A DNA stretch of 64,000 nt. Source: JAQVSH01 sp964349835 (GTDB taxonomy: Bacteria; Bacteroidota; Bacteroidia; Bacteroidales; UBA4181). The notes under the pieces were generated by a model. That model was not told where the DNA came from and ran no database searches. It saw only the letters and a program-made list of their open reading frames with translations. Of this stretch, positions 41,414 to 50,725 are shown in pieces. The DNA is taken from contig CAYGID010000001.1 in the NCBI GenBank assembly GCA_964349835.1, forward strand, positions 62,001 to 126,000. Direction: 5' to 3'. Position 1 is the stretch's first letter, and each line of letters opens with the position of its first letter. The position numbers and the translations under genes are program-made.

Positions 41414-43825
41414 ATGTGGTTTTTATTCAGAAAAGAGATTCAATCATTTTTTTCGTCTCTTGCCGGTTATCTGGTACTTGCCCTGTTTGCTCTGGCCACG
41501 GCGCTTTTTCTCTGGATTCTTCCGGGACCCCTTAACCTACAGGAGCAGAAATATGCCGTTCTCGACCCGCTATTTGAGATGGCGCCATGGCTCTTTCTCT
41601 TTTTGGTACCGGCCATCACTATGCGCAGTTTTGCCGAAGAGAAAAAGAACGGCACGCTCGACATTCTCTATGCCAAACCGCTGAGCGACTCCTCCCTCAT
41701 TCTGGGTAAGTTTTTCGGATCGCTTGCCCTGCTGGGTCTCTCCCTGCTGGTGGTTCCCCTCTATCTGATAACCCTGGCACACCTCTCCTCCCCACCGGGC
41801 CAGCTCGACTCGGGCGCTATCTGGGGCGGCATTCTGGGCCTTTTAATGCTGGGAGGCCTCTATACCGCAGTAGGTATCTTTGCCTCGACCGTCACCAACA
41901 ACCAGATAGTGGCCTTTTTAACGGCCGTACTCCTCTCTCTGTTCCTTTACCAGGGATTTGAGTGGATTGCCCTGGCAACCTCCTTCAACAAGGCACCGCT
42001 TTTCTGGCAGGAGATGGGACTGCAGGCTCATTACCACTCAATCCGCAGGGGCGTGTTCGACACGCGCGACGCCCTCTACTGCCTTACGGTTACTGCCGGT
42101 TTTCTACTGTTGAGCCATCGGGTACTCTATCACCGACACGGCAGCGATGCCCTGGCGGGTCGGGCACAAAAAAGAGCGAGCGGCAGGCTACTGTTGGGAA
42201 TGGCTCTGCTGGCTCTCCTGTTGGTCGGCTCGCGCTACGGGTTTGTGCGGCTGGACCTTACTTCGGGCCAGCGATTTACCCTTTCGGCTTATACAAAGGA
42301 GAGGCTCTCAAAGATAGACCAACCCCTGAAGGTGACCCTGCTGCTCAATGGAGCACTTCCGGCCGAATTTTCGCGTATGCAACGAGATGTGGAGGAGTTC
42401 CTTTGGGAGTGCAATGTCTGGGCTTCGCAACCGGTTCTGATAGAAAAAGTGAACTGGCAAAAGATGTCGGCTCGCGAACGGGATGAGCAGAGCAACTTCT
42501 GGATGGAAAAGGGATTTGTGCCTTTCGATGTGGAGGAGAGAGCCCCTGACGGAACGCTGAAAAGGTTGTCGATCTTCCCCGGCATCTACCTCTCCGCAAC
42601 GAAAGGAGCCATTGCCGTGAACCTGTTGCAGCACAACAGCCGTGTATCGCTTGGCGATCCGCTGCATTCGGCTATCGAAATGCTGGAATATGAATTCATC
42701 TCGGCGCTTCGTACCCTGCAACAGGAGCAAATAGAAAAGATTGCCTTCCTGGAGGGACACGGCGAATGGAATGAGTGGGAAACGGAGGATATTTCGCGCG
42801 AACTCTCGCGTCGTTTTCAGGTTGACCGGGGCAGCGCTGGCGAGAACTACAACCTGCTGAATGCCTACAAGGTGTTGATTGTGGCCGGACCTAAAAGACC
42901 CTTTGCCGAAGCCGACAAGCGGGCAATAGACAGTTACCTGATGCAGGGAGGGCGCATCTTATGGCTGGCCGACGGGGTATGGGTCGATACCGACAGCCTC
43001 GCCACGGGTCGTACACTAGCCTATGCTCCCGATTGGGGCGCCGACGATCTCCTCTTTACCTACGGGGTTCGGATTGCCCCTTCGCTACTTCGCGACCGGC
43101 AGTGCAGTTTTATGGTTGTGAGCCGAAGAGGAACCGATGGACAATCGACCCTCACCCCCATTCCCTGGCCTTTTTGGCCCCTGCTCTCGCCCGGCGGAAA
43201 CCATCCTCTTTCGAAACACAGCGGCCTGATTCTGGCCCGATATGCCAGCCCCATCGATACCGTTGGCGAAAACCTTGATGTACGAAAAACTATACTGCTG
43301 GCTACTTCGAAGAGCGCCCAACTGCTTTCGACACCTGCTGCCATCGACCTGAACAGCGAAAGCCTTCCCGAAGCAGAGGGGGGGCACTCCTATCCGGTGG
43401 CTATATTGCTTGAGGGTCAATTTCCTTCGCTCTTCCGCAACAGAGAGCCTCTGATTCGTGAGGGTAAGCCGATAACAAAAAGCGAACCCACCCGGATGAT
43501 TGTGATTTCGGATGCCGATATGATTAGGAATGAGGTGAAGATGACCCCTTCGGGCCCTATGGTGGCCCCTCTCGGTTACGATGAGGCTACTCGGCAATGG
43601 TTTGGAAACAAAGAGCTGATAGCCAACTTTGTATACTACTTAGCCGACGAAACCGAACTGGCCGCCTTGCGCAACCGGAGTGTAGCGCAGTATCCTATCG
43701 ACAGGCTGAAGATGGAGAAGGAGAAGCACTTTTGGAAGGCTTTTCATTTGGCTTTTCCGCCTCTGCTTTTGGCTATTGCTGCTCTGGCCGTGACCGCTCT
43801 GCGCAGGCGCAGATATGCCCGGTAA
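41414..43825 (+). CDS. GldF-GldG fusion, gliding-type ABC transporter component
   Basis: An 803-residue protein joining two usually separate parts. Residues about 1-240 match the GldF ABC-2 permease (six hydrophobic segments, with FRKEIQSFFSS and AEEKKNGTLDILYAKPL). Residues about 256-803 match GldG, with a membrane anchor (258-273), a large extracytoplasmic region with the EGHGEWNEWE motif and a final membrane segment (about 776-797). In Flavobacterium, gldA (ATPase), gldF and gldG are distinct genes implicated in gliding. No ATPase gene is adjacent here. The GldG start region reads on without a stop, so it is a true fusion and not a sequencing gap in the visible data. Confidence 0.85.
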   Translation: MWFLFRKEIQSFFSSLAGYLVLALFALATALFLWILPGPLNLQEQKYAVLDPLFEMAPWLFLFLVPAITMRSFAEEKKNGTLDILYAKPLSDSSLILGKFFGSLALLGLSLLVVPLYLITLAHLSSPPGQLDSGAIWGGILGLLMLGGLYTAVGIFASTVTNNQIVAFLTAVLLSLFLYQGFEWIALATSFNKAPLFWQEMGLQAHYHSIRRGVFDTRDALYCLTVTAGFLLLSHRVLYHRHGSDALAGRAQKRASGRLLLGMALLALLLVGSRYGFVRLDLTSGQRFTLSAYTKERLSKIDQPLKVTLLLNGALPAEFSRMQRDVEEFLWECNVWASQPVLIEKVNWQKMSARERDEQSNFWMEKGFVPFDVEERAPDGTLKRLSIFPGIYLSATKGAIAVNLLQHNSRVSLGDPLHSAIEMLEYEFISALRTLQQEQIEKIAFLEGHGEWNEWETEDISRELSRRFQVDRGSAGENYNLLNAYKVLIVAGPKRPFAEADKRAIDSYLMQGGRILWLADGVWVDTDSLATGRTLAYAPDWGADDLLFTYGVRIAPSLLRDRQCSFMVVSRRGTDGQSTLTPIPWPFWPLLSPGGNHPLSKHSGLILARYASPIDTVGENLDVRKTILLATSKSAQLLSTPAAIDLNSESLPEAEGGHSYPVAILLEGQFPSLFRNREPLIREGKPITKSEPTRMIVISDADMIRNEVKMTPSGPMVAPLGYDEATRQWFGNKELIANFVYYLADETELAALRNRSVAQYPIDRLKMEKEKHFWKAFHLAFPPLLLAIAALAVTALRRRRYAR

Positions 43826-43836
43826 TAGACCCTGAT

Positions 43837-44499
43837 CTACCAGCCGGCAATCGGGGTTACATTGCCCACCACTTTATCGCCCTCTTTCACCGAGATATCG
43901 GTATCGAGCGGGAGAAAGAGGTCGACACGCGAGCCGAACTTGATAAAGCCCAACTCCTCGCCCTGCACAACGCTTTGACCCTCTTTTGCGTAACAGACCA
44001 CTCTGCGGGCCACTGCGCCCGCTATCTGGCGAACCAGGATTTCGCGACCCTTTGCATCCTTGATAACAACCGAAGAGCGCTCATTCTCGGACGACGATTT
44101 GGGATGCCAAGCCACTAGGTTTGCCCCGGGATGATAGGCCGAAAAGACCACAGTGCCACTAATGGCATAGCGATTCACATGCACGTTGAGGGGGCTCATA
44201 AAAACTGAGACCTGCAGGCGTTCATCTTTGAAGTATTCGGGTTCGAACACCTTTGTTACCACCACAACCTGCCCGTCGGCCGGGCAGAGAATCACCGCCT
44301 CATCGGGGGTAACAGGACGCAAAGGATTGCGGAAAAACCACAACAGGAAGAGAAAAAAGAGGAGCGAAGCGGCAGGCAAAAGCCACGAAAAAAAGTGCGA
44401 GGGTTTAAAGAACCAGTAAACGAGTACGTTTAACAGGATCAACAGGAATAAGCCACCTGCCAGAATCATGATGCCTTCGTGATGAATTCGAATTTCCAA
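43837..44499 (-). CDS. psd: Phosphatidylserine decarboxylase
   Basis: A 220-residue membrane enzyme making phosphatidylethanolamine. One or two membrane segments lie near residues 10-55. The pyruvoyl-forming Ser lies in the FGSR motif of GFIKFGSRVDLFLP. It begins with TTG and follows cdsA by 18 bases, the expected order for phospholipid head-group synthesis. The alternative ATG at Met11 would remove the conserved MEIRIHHEG opening. It is convergent with the GldFG gene. Confidence 0.88.
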   Translation of the reverse strand: MEIRIHHEGIMILAGGLFLLILLNVLVYWFFKPSHFFSWLLPAASLLFFLFLLWFFRNPLRPVTPDEAVILCPADGQVVVVTKVFEPEYFKDERLQVSVFMSPLNVHVNRYAISGTVVFSAYHPGANLVAWHPKSSSENERSSVVIKDAKGREILVRQIAGAVARRVVCYAKEGQSVVQGEELGFIKFGSRVDLFLPLDTDISVKEGDKVVGNVTPIAGW

Positions 44500-44517
44500 G
44501 ATGGTAGGATATGGGGG

Positions 44518-45342
44518 TTAATAAACAAAGATACGCAAATAGAGATAAACGATGGGCGAGGCAAGAAGAACCGAATCGAATCGGTCGAGCAACCCTCCGT
44601 GGCCGGGAAGCATAGTGCCCGAATCTTTGATGTTGAGGCTCCTTTTTAACATCGATTCATTCAGGTCGCCGTAAACCCCGAAGATTGAGATGATGACCGC
44701 CATCGCCACCCAGTCGGCAGGCCTGAGGATTGGGAAGCTAAGCGAAAGAATAAAGGCCACCGTTAACGAAAGGAGGGCGCCGCCGGCAACCCCTTCCCAC
44801 GATTTCTTAGGGGAGATCCGCTTAAAGAGCCGGTGTTTCCCAAAACGGCGTCCTGCCAGGTAAGCACCCGAATCATTGGCCCAAAGCAGGAAAAAGAAGC
44901 CCAGCAGCACCTCAGGAGTAAAAAAGATTTCGCCCTCCTTATGTAAAAAAATGAAGTAGTTGAAGAGCGAAAAGGGGAGTGCAATGTACAAGACTCCGAG
45001 AATAGAGACCGCAATGTTGTCGAAGGGGCGCAGATTACCCTTATAGAGCTCAGAAATAAAGGTCATTACCAGAATAGGTATCAGGATCAAGAAGATATCC
45101 TCATCGACAACGGCTTGGGCGTGAAAAAAAGAGATGACAAAGAGGAGTACCCCCGTGAGAGTACCCAGATGCCTTTGGGCAAGAAGACGTCGCTTAATAA
45201 CAATCCGGTAGAATTCGTAGATGGTGCCCCCGGTAATGAAAGCAAAGAGCGACAAGAAGGTGAGGGGGTGTACCCATATCCCGGCTACAAGCAAAGCAAC
45301 GAATAACGCCCCTGTGATGGATCGTTTCAGTAGTTCGTTCAC
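44518..45342 (-). CDS. cdsA: Phosphatidate cytidylyltransferase
   Basis: A 274-residue polytopic enzyme forming CDP-diacylglycerol from phosphatidate and CTP. The CdsA signature near the C-terminus is DLNESMLKRSLNIKDSGTMLPGHGG, with the downstream LLDRFDS. About seven membrane helices. It begins with GTG and follows ftsH by 12 bases. Its product feeds Psd through phosphatidylserine synthase. Confidence 0.92.
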   Translation of the reverse strand: MNELLKRSITGALFVALLVAGIWVHPLTFLSLFAFITGGTIYEFYRIVIKRRLLAQRHLGTLTGVLLFVISFFHAQAVVDEDIFLILIPILVMTFISELYKGNLRPFDNIAVSILGVLYIALPFSLFNYFIFLHKEGEIFFTPEVLLGFFFLLWANDSGAYLAGRRFGKHRLFKRISPKKSWEGVAGGALLSLTVAFILSLSFPILRPADWVAMAVIISIFGVYGDLNESMLKRSLNIKDSGTMLPGHGGLLDRFDSVLLASPIVYLYLRIFVY

Positions 45343-45354
45343 GATTCAACAGTT

Positions 45355-47493
45355 TCAAGAAAATGTTCGTTCTCCGTTTTCGGCTTTTTCGGTTCCGCCG
45401 CTCTCTACGGTAGTCTCGTTGTCGCGCAACTCGCCCGAAGCGTTTTCGGATTCAGGAATTGGGGAGTCGCCGTCATGCTCTTCGGGCAAAGCAGAACTTT
45501 CGGCCTCGGCTTCGGCAATGATCTGACCCGAAATGGGCAAATCCTCGCTTTTCCACTGACGTTCGCCAAAAATATGTTCAAGGTCTTCTCGGAAAATCAC
45601 CTCCGACTCTAAAAGGCGGTTGGCCAGCTTCTCGAACCCCTCGCGGTGGTCGGTTAAAACCTGCTTTGCTCTCTGGTAAGCCTCAGAAATAATTTCGGCT
45701 GTCTCCCTGTCTATAATCTCTGCTGTCTTTTCGCTATAAGGCTTCTGAAACGAGAATTCGGCCGAATTAGAGGAGTCGAAAAAACTCTTGTTCCTTAGCT
45801 CTTTTCCCATACCGTAGTAGGCCACCATGGCAAAGGCCTGTTTGGTAACCCGCTCCAGGTCGTTCAACGCCCCGGTAGAGACCGTACCGAACACCAACTC
45901 CTCGGCCGCACGCCCCCCGAGAACAGCACACATCTCGTCGAGAATCTGTTCGACCGTGGTAATCTGCCGTTCGTCGGGCAGGTACCAGGCGGCTCCCAAA
46001 GCTCGCCCGCGCGGGATAATGGTTACCTTAATAAGCGGACTGGCATGTTCGAGCATCCAGCTCACAGTTGCGTGACCCGCTTCGTGAAACGCAATCGTTT
46101 TCTTTTCGCGGGGAGAGATCATCTTGTTCCGCTTTTCGAGCCCGCCCACGATACGATCAACAGCGTCGAGGAAATCCTGCTTTTCGACCACCTTCTTCCC
46201 CTTTCTTGCAGCAATAAGCGCCGCCTCATTGCACACGTTGGCAATATCGGCTCCCGAAAAGCCGGGCGTCTGTTTGGCCAGGAATTCCACATCGAGGCCC
46301 TTTTCAATCTTTATGGGGCGCAAATGCACCTGAAAAATGGCACGGCGCTCGTTCAAATCTGGCAGCTCTACCAAAATCTGCCGGTCGAAACGGCCGGCTC
46401 TCAGCAGAGCCCTGTCGAGAATATCGGCTCTGTTGGTGGCAGCAAGGATAATGATTCCGGTGTTGGGCGAGAAGCCGTCCATTTCGGTAAGCAGCTGATT
46501 GAGCGTATTTTCTCTTTCATCGTTCGAACCCATGTTGGGGTTCTTTCCTCTGGCACGCCCAATGGCATCTATCTCATCGATAAAAATGATGCAGGGGGCC
46601 TTCTCCTTGGCCTGCTTAAAGAGGTCTCTCACCCGAGAAGCGCCTACCCCCACAAACATCTCCACAAAATCGGAACCCGAGATGGAGAAGAAGGGCACAT
46701 TGGCCTCTCCGGCAACCGCTTTGGCGATGAGGGTTTTACCAGTTCCCGGAGGGCCTACCAGCAGAGCGCCCTTGGGTATCTTTCCCCCCAGTTCGGTATA
46801 CTTTTGGGGATGCTTTAAAAACTCCACAATCTCGCTGATTTCGACCTTTGCCTCTTCTAAACCGGCCACATCCTTAAAGGTGGTGCGGACGGCCGTTTCG
46901 CGGTCGAAAATTTGCGCGCGCGATTTGCCCACGTTGAAGATACCACCGCCGGAACCACCGCCCGAACCCATACGGCGAAAGAAAAAGACCCAGAATACCA
47001 CAATCAGAATGACAGGAAGCCACAGAACGGCATCGGTCCAGAAATTCTTTCGGGGTTCGTAGGTAATAGAGACCCTGTCGGCGTCGCCAATTTCGACCTG
47101 CGCTTCGGTCATATTTTTTTCGAAGGTTTCAACCGAACCAATCGCAAAGCGGAAATGGGGTCCCTTTTGGGGAATCGACATCATCCCGTTGTCGAGATAC
47201 TTTTTGTAGTATTCGCCTTTAAGCCGCTCTTGCCTGATAAAGACCTCTACATCGGCATTGTTCACCACAACCACCTTTTCCACGTCGCCTTTCAGCAACA
47301 TCTCCTGGCGAAAGGTTTTCCAGTCGGTTTCCTGTGGAGAATCACCGTAATTGAAAAACTGCATGGCCACAATCACGAAAAAGACCAGCATATAGACCCA
47401 GTAAATATTGAATTTGGGCCTTATCGGGCCGGGCAGTCCGGGCTTCTTTCCGTCGGACGAGGGCTTCGCCTGTGGTTTTTGGTCTGTTTCCAT
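45355..47493 (-). CDS. ftsH: ATP-dependent zinc metalloprotease FtsH
   Basis: A 712-residue membrane AAA+ protease. Two N-terminal membrane segments (near 30-50 and 145-165) flank a periplasmic domain. The AAA domain has Walker A GPPGTGKT, Walker B IIFIDEIDAIG and the SRH region; the M41 protease site is HEAGH. A long acidic C-terminal tail ends the protein. The ATG at 47493, 4 bases after the rsfS stop, is preferred to the TTG at 47505. It degrades unstable membrane proteins and often LpxC. Confidence 0.94.
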   Translation of the reverse strand: METDQKPQAKPSSDGKKPGLPGPIRPKFNIYWVYMLVFFVIVAMQFFNYGDSPQETDWKTFRQEMLLKGDVEKVVVVNNADVEVFIRQERLKGEYYKKYLDNGMMSIPQKGPHFRFAIGSVETFEKNMTEAQVEIGDADRVSITYEPRKNFWTDAVLWLPVILIVVFWVFFFRRMGSGGGSGGGIFNVGKSRAQIFDRETAVRTTFKDVAGLEEAKVEISEIVEFLKHPQKYTELGGKIPKGALLVGPPGTGKTLIAKAVAGEANVPFFSISGSDFVEMFVGVGASRVRDLFKQAKEKAPCIIFIDEIDAIGRARGKNPNMGSNDERENTLNQLLTEMDGFSPNTGIIILAATNRADILDRALLRAGRFDRQILVELPDLNERRAIFQVHLRPIKIEKGLDVEFLAKQTPGFSGADIANVCNEAALIAARKGKKVVEKQDFLDAVDRIVGGLEKRNKMISPREKKTIAFHEAGHATVSWMLEHASPLIKVTIIPRGRALGAAWYLPDERQITTVEQILDEMCAVLGGRAAEELVFGTVSTGALNDLERVTKQAFAMVAYYGMGKELRNKSFFDSSNSAEFSFQKPYSEKTAEIIDRETAEIISEAYQRAKQVLTDHREGFEKLANRLLESEVIFREDLEHIFGERQWKSEDLPISGQIIAEAEAESSALPEEHDGDSPIPESENASGELRDNETTVESGGTEKAENGERTFS

Positions 47494-47497
47494 AGAG

Positions 47498-47911
47498 TTA
47501 TTCAAGAAGTTTCTTTTTTTTGGAAGGCAGCGGCATATTACCGGCCTCGGCGTAGTTAATCAACACTCCGTCGGCCCACAAGTCTTCCAGCTTGTAATAG
47601 TCGCGGTACTCCTTCAGAAAGATGTGTACCACCACATTCTCAAAAACCAGAAGCACCCACTGGCTATTTTCGAAACCCTGCCGGCGAAGGATCTTCAGAT
47701 CGAGCTTTCGCGCAACCTGTTCCTCAACAAAGTTAGCAATGGCTCCCACCTGCGGCACTGAATCGCCGTGACAGATTACAAAGTAGTCGGCAATGGCGTG
47801 GCCAAGGTGCGACAAATCTATGCTGATCAAATCTCTTCCCTGCTTCTCATCTATAGCATCCAGGATAACCTGGAGCAGGGGTTCTGTTTCGCGAAGCTTG
47901 TTTTTATTCAT
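47498..47911 (-). CDS. rsfS: Ribosome silencing factor RsfS
   Basis: A 137-residue protein that binds L14 and blocks subunit joining under starvation. It has the family core SLIxxILxAI-like opening, SHLGHAIADYFVICHGDSVPQV and the central QWVLLVFENVVVHIFL. ATG 47911 is preferred to the upstream TTG. A consensus promoter lies 66-96 bases upstream. First gene of rsfS-ftsH-cdsA-psd. Confidence 0.88.
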   Translation of the reverse strand: MNKNKLRETEPLLQVILDAIDEKQGRDLISIDLSHLGHAIADYFVICHGDSVPQVGAIANFVEEQVARKLDLKILRRQGFENSQWVLLVFENVVVHIFLKEYRDYYKLEDLWADGVLINYAEAGNMPLPSKKKKLLE

Positions 47912-47976
47912 CAAAAGGTTGTTATGCCAACGGCGGTACCCGAACAAACCCTATTTTTGCAGAGCTATTCGACCCG

Positions 47977-48007
47977 CAAAGGTAATATAAACCTGTAACT
48001 TGTCAAA
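47977..48007 (-). promoter_or_regulatory. Bacteroidota-type promoter for rsfS-ftsH-cdsA-psd
   Basis: On the minus strand TTTG (48007-48004), 19-base spacer, TACCTTTG (47984-47977): an exact consensus, and the only clear promoter for this four-gene operon. Confidence 0.82.
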
Positions 48008-48058
48008 CCTCAAGCGCTACCACACTACCAACAATAGAGGAAAACTTTTTGTTCAATC

Positions 48059-48790
48059 ATGACAGCTATCATCCATCTTCCCGAAGTGGGTTCAACCAAC
48101 ACCTACACCACCGACCTGCTGGCAACACAATGGCCCGAAGAGGGTACCGTTTTCTGGACTTCCTGCCAAAGGGCCGGTCGGGGGCAGGGAAGCAACGTCT
48201 GGGAGAGCGAACCGGGCATGAATCTCTGTTTTTCGATAGTTCTTTACCCCCATTTTATGCCGGTAGCCAAACAGTTCCGCCTGTCGAAATTGCTGGGGGT
48301 AGCCCTTGTCGATTTTGCTGATGCATTGGGTGTAAAGGAGGCATCGGTAAAATGGCCCAACGATCTCTATGCAGGCCAACGCAAACTGGGTGGAATTTTG
48401 GTTGAAACGGCGGTCACCGGAAGTACCATGAAATATGCGGTGGCAGGCGTGGGAATTAATGTAAATCAAACCGCTTTCAGCTCGGCCCTGCCCAACCCGG
48501 TTTCGCTCGTTGAGGTGGCCGGAGGCCCCTTCGAGCCCGCGGCGCTCATGCCGCAGTTGGCCCGCTCTATACTGCAACGTTATGAGCAGGCCCGTAACGG
48601 ACAATTCGCAGAGATAGACCATGATTACCACGCCCGACTCTATCGGAAGGGGGTGCTTTCGACCTATGCAGATGCCACTGGAGAGTTTGCCGGAACCATA
48701 GATAGAGTGGGCGAAGAGGGGCGGCTATATATTACAGGAGCAGGGGGAAAAGAACGAAAATACTGGTTAAAAGAGGTGGTTTTTATGTGA
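48059..48790 (+). CDS. birA: Biotin--[acetyl-CoA carboxylase] ligase, no DNA-binding domain
   Basis: A 243-residue enzyme that activates biotin and attaches it to carboxylases. Biotin-binding GRGQGSNVW and the catalytic KWPNDLY motif are present. The N-terminal winged helix seen in E. coli BirA is absent, so it is a class I ligase and not a repressor. It is divergent from rsfS and ends 53 bases before parE. Confidence 0.9.
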   Translation: MTAIIHLPEVGSTNTYTTDLLATQWPEEGTVFWTSCQRAGRGQGSNVWESEPGMNLCFSIVLYPHFMPVAKQFRLSKLLGVALVDFADALGVKEASVKWPNDLYAGQRKLGGILVETAVTGSTMKYAVAGVGINVNQTAFSSALPNPVSLVEVAGGPFEPAALMPQLARSILQRYEQARNGQFAEIDHDYHARLYRKGVLSTYADATGEFAGTIDRVGEEGRLYITGAGGKERKYWLKEVVFM

Positions 48791-48810
48791 CCCTCCCCAT
48801 TTGTTTTCCG

Positions 48811-48818
48811 TATATTTG
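48811..48818 (+). promoter_or_regulatory. -7 promoter box for parE
   Basis: TATATTTG, 25 bases before the parE ATG at 48844 and inside the longer reading frame. Supports the shorter start. Confidence 0.55.
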
Positions 48819-48843
48819 TCAGCAAAAATTCCGAGAAACAGGT

Positions 48844-50700
48844 ATGGTTGCAGAGTACAAAGATGAAGACATCAGAACACTGGCTTGGCAGGAGCATATC
48901 CGCCGCCGTCCCGGGATGTACATTGGGAAGTTGGGCGACGGCACTTCGCCCGACGACGGGGTCTATGTCCTCATCAAGGAGGTGCTCGACAACTCTATCG
49001 ATGAGCACATGATGGGATTTGGAAAGGAGATCCAAATTACCATCGACAACCGCAAAGTCCATGTGCGCGATTTCGGGCGGGGTATCCCGTTGGGCAAGGT
49101 GCTCGATGTGGCCTCTAAGATGAACACCGGCGCCAAATACGACTCAAAAGCATTCAAAAAATCGGTAGGCCTTAACGGCGTAGGTATCAAGGCAGTGAAT
49201 GCCCTTTCGTCGGAGTTTTGCATTCAGTCGTTCCGCGACGGACGCGCAAAAAAGATCTCCTTTTCGGAAGGTGTGGTGGTTGTCGAATCGCCCGAGCAGG
49301 ATTCGCCCGAACCCAACGGAACGCTCACCTCATGGGTGGCCGACGAGTCGCTCTTCGGGAATTACGAATTTAACCGCGAGTATCTGGAAACGATGGTCAG
49401 AAACTATGTGTTTCTGAACTCCAGTCTCATCATCCGGCTCAACGGAATCCGCTTTTTTTCGAAGAATGGTCTGCTCGACCTGCTGAACGAAAATATGAGC
49501 ACCCCGGGGATCTACCCTCCCATCCACCTCAAGGAGGAGGATATAGAGATTGCCCTCTGCCACGGCAACCAGTACGGTGAGGAGTATTACAGTTTCGTAA
49601 ACGGACAGTTCACCACCCAGGGGGGAACTCACCTGGCCGCTTTCAGAGAGGCCTATGTGAAGACCATCCGCGATTTTTACAAAAAAGATTTCGAGGCAAC
49701 CGATATCCGGGCATCTATTGTTGCAGCAGTGAGCGTGAAGATTGAGGAACCGGTCTTCGAATCGCAAACCAAAACCAAACTGGGTTCAAAAGATATGGGG
49801 CCTCAGGGCCCATCCGTCAGTAAGTTTATTCTCGACTTTCTGAAGAAAGAGCTCGACAACTATCTGCACCGAAACTCCGATACAGCAGAGCTTCTGCTGC
49901 GTAAGATTGTGGAGTCGGAGAAGGAGCGGAAGGCTATGGCTGGTATCAGGAAGCTGGCAAAGGAGCGAGCCAAAAAGGTGAGTCTCCACAATAGCAAACT
50001 GCGCGACTGCCGACTCCATCTGGGCGATAAGCACGAGAGGAACGAGGATAGTTCTATTTTTATTACCGAGGGCGACTCGGCCAGCGGATCGATTACCAAA
50101 AGCCGCGACGTAAATACCCAGGCGGTGTTCAGCCTGAAGGGCAAGCCCCTGAACTCTTACGGGCTTACCAAGAAGGTGGTATACGAAAACGAAGAGTTCA
50201 ATCTGTTGCAGGCCGCCCTGAATATCGAGGAGGGAATAGATAACCTGCGATACAACAAGGTGATTATTGCCACCGACGCCGACGACGACGGAATGCATAT
50301 CAGACTTCTGATACTCACGTTTTTCCTGCAATTTTTTCCCGACCTGATTAAAAACGGGCATCTCCATATTCTGCAGACCCCCCTTTTCAGGGTGCGCAAC
50401 AAGAAAAAGACCCTATATTGCTATTCCGACATCGAACGGGCCGACGCCTGTCGGGAGCTGGGACCAAACCCCGAAATCACCCGCTTTAAAGGGCTAGGCG
50501 AAATTTCGCCCGATGAGTTTGTACACTTCATCGGACCCGGCATTCGCCTGGAACGGGTTAAGTTGCGCAAGTCCGACAATATCAAAAATATGTTGGAGTT
50601 TTACATGGGTAAGAATACGCCCGACCGACAGAATTTCATCATCGAGAAGTTGCGCTTCGACGAAGACCCGGTGCCCGAAACTGCCGAAGTAGCCGTATAA
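48844..50700 (+). CDS. parE: DNA topoisomerase IV subunit B
   Basis: A 618-residue ATPase subunit of topoisomerase IV, which separates linked daughter chromosomes. The GHKL ATPase domain has VLIKEVLDNSIDEH (Mg-binding region), DFGRGIPLG and GLNGVGIKAVNAL. The TOPRIM domain has ITEGDSASGSI and ATDADDDGMHI. The start MVAEYKDEDIRTLAWQEHIR matches the family N-terminus. It lies 25 bases upstream of parC. Type II distinction from GyrB rests on gene pairing and on the shorter length. Confidence 0.92.
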   Translation: MVAEYKDEDIRTLAWQEHIRRRPGMYIGKLGDGTSPDDGVYVLIKEVLDNSIDEHMMGFGKEIQITIDNRKVHVRDFGRGIPLGKVLDVASKMNTGAKYDSKAFKKSVGLNGVGIKAVNALSSEFCIQSFRDGRAKKISFSEGVVVVESPEQDSPEPNGTLTSWVADESLFGNYEFNREYLETMVRNYVFLNSSLIIRLNGIRFFSKNGLLDLLNENMSTPGIYPPIHLKEEDIEIALCHGNQYGEEYYSFVNGQFTTQGGTHLAAFREAYVKTIRDFYKKDFEATDIRASIVAAVSVKIEEPVFESQTKTKLGSKDMGPQGPSVSKFILDFLKKELDNYLHRNSDTAELLLRKIVESEKERKAMAGIRKLAKERAKKVSLHNSKLRDCRLHLGDKHERNEDSSIFITEGDSASGSITKSRDVNTQAVFSLKGKPLNSYGLTKKVVYENEEFNLLQAALNIEEGIDNLRYNKVIIATDADDDGMHIRLLILTFFLQFFPDLIKNGHLHILQTPLFRVRNKKKTLYCYSDIERADACRELGPNPEITRFKGLGEISPDEFVHFIGPGIRLERVKLRKSDNIKNMLEFYMGKNTPDRQNFIIEKLRFDEDPVPETAEVAV

Positions 50701-50725
50701 ATCTTTAAGGAACTGAACCGGTACC

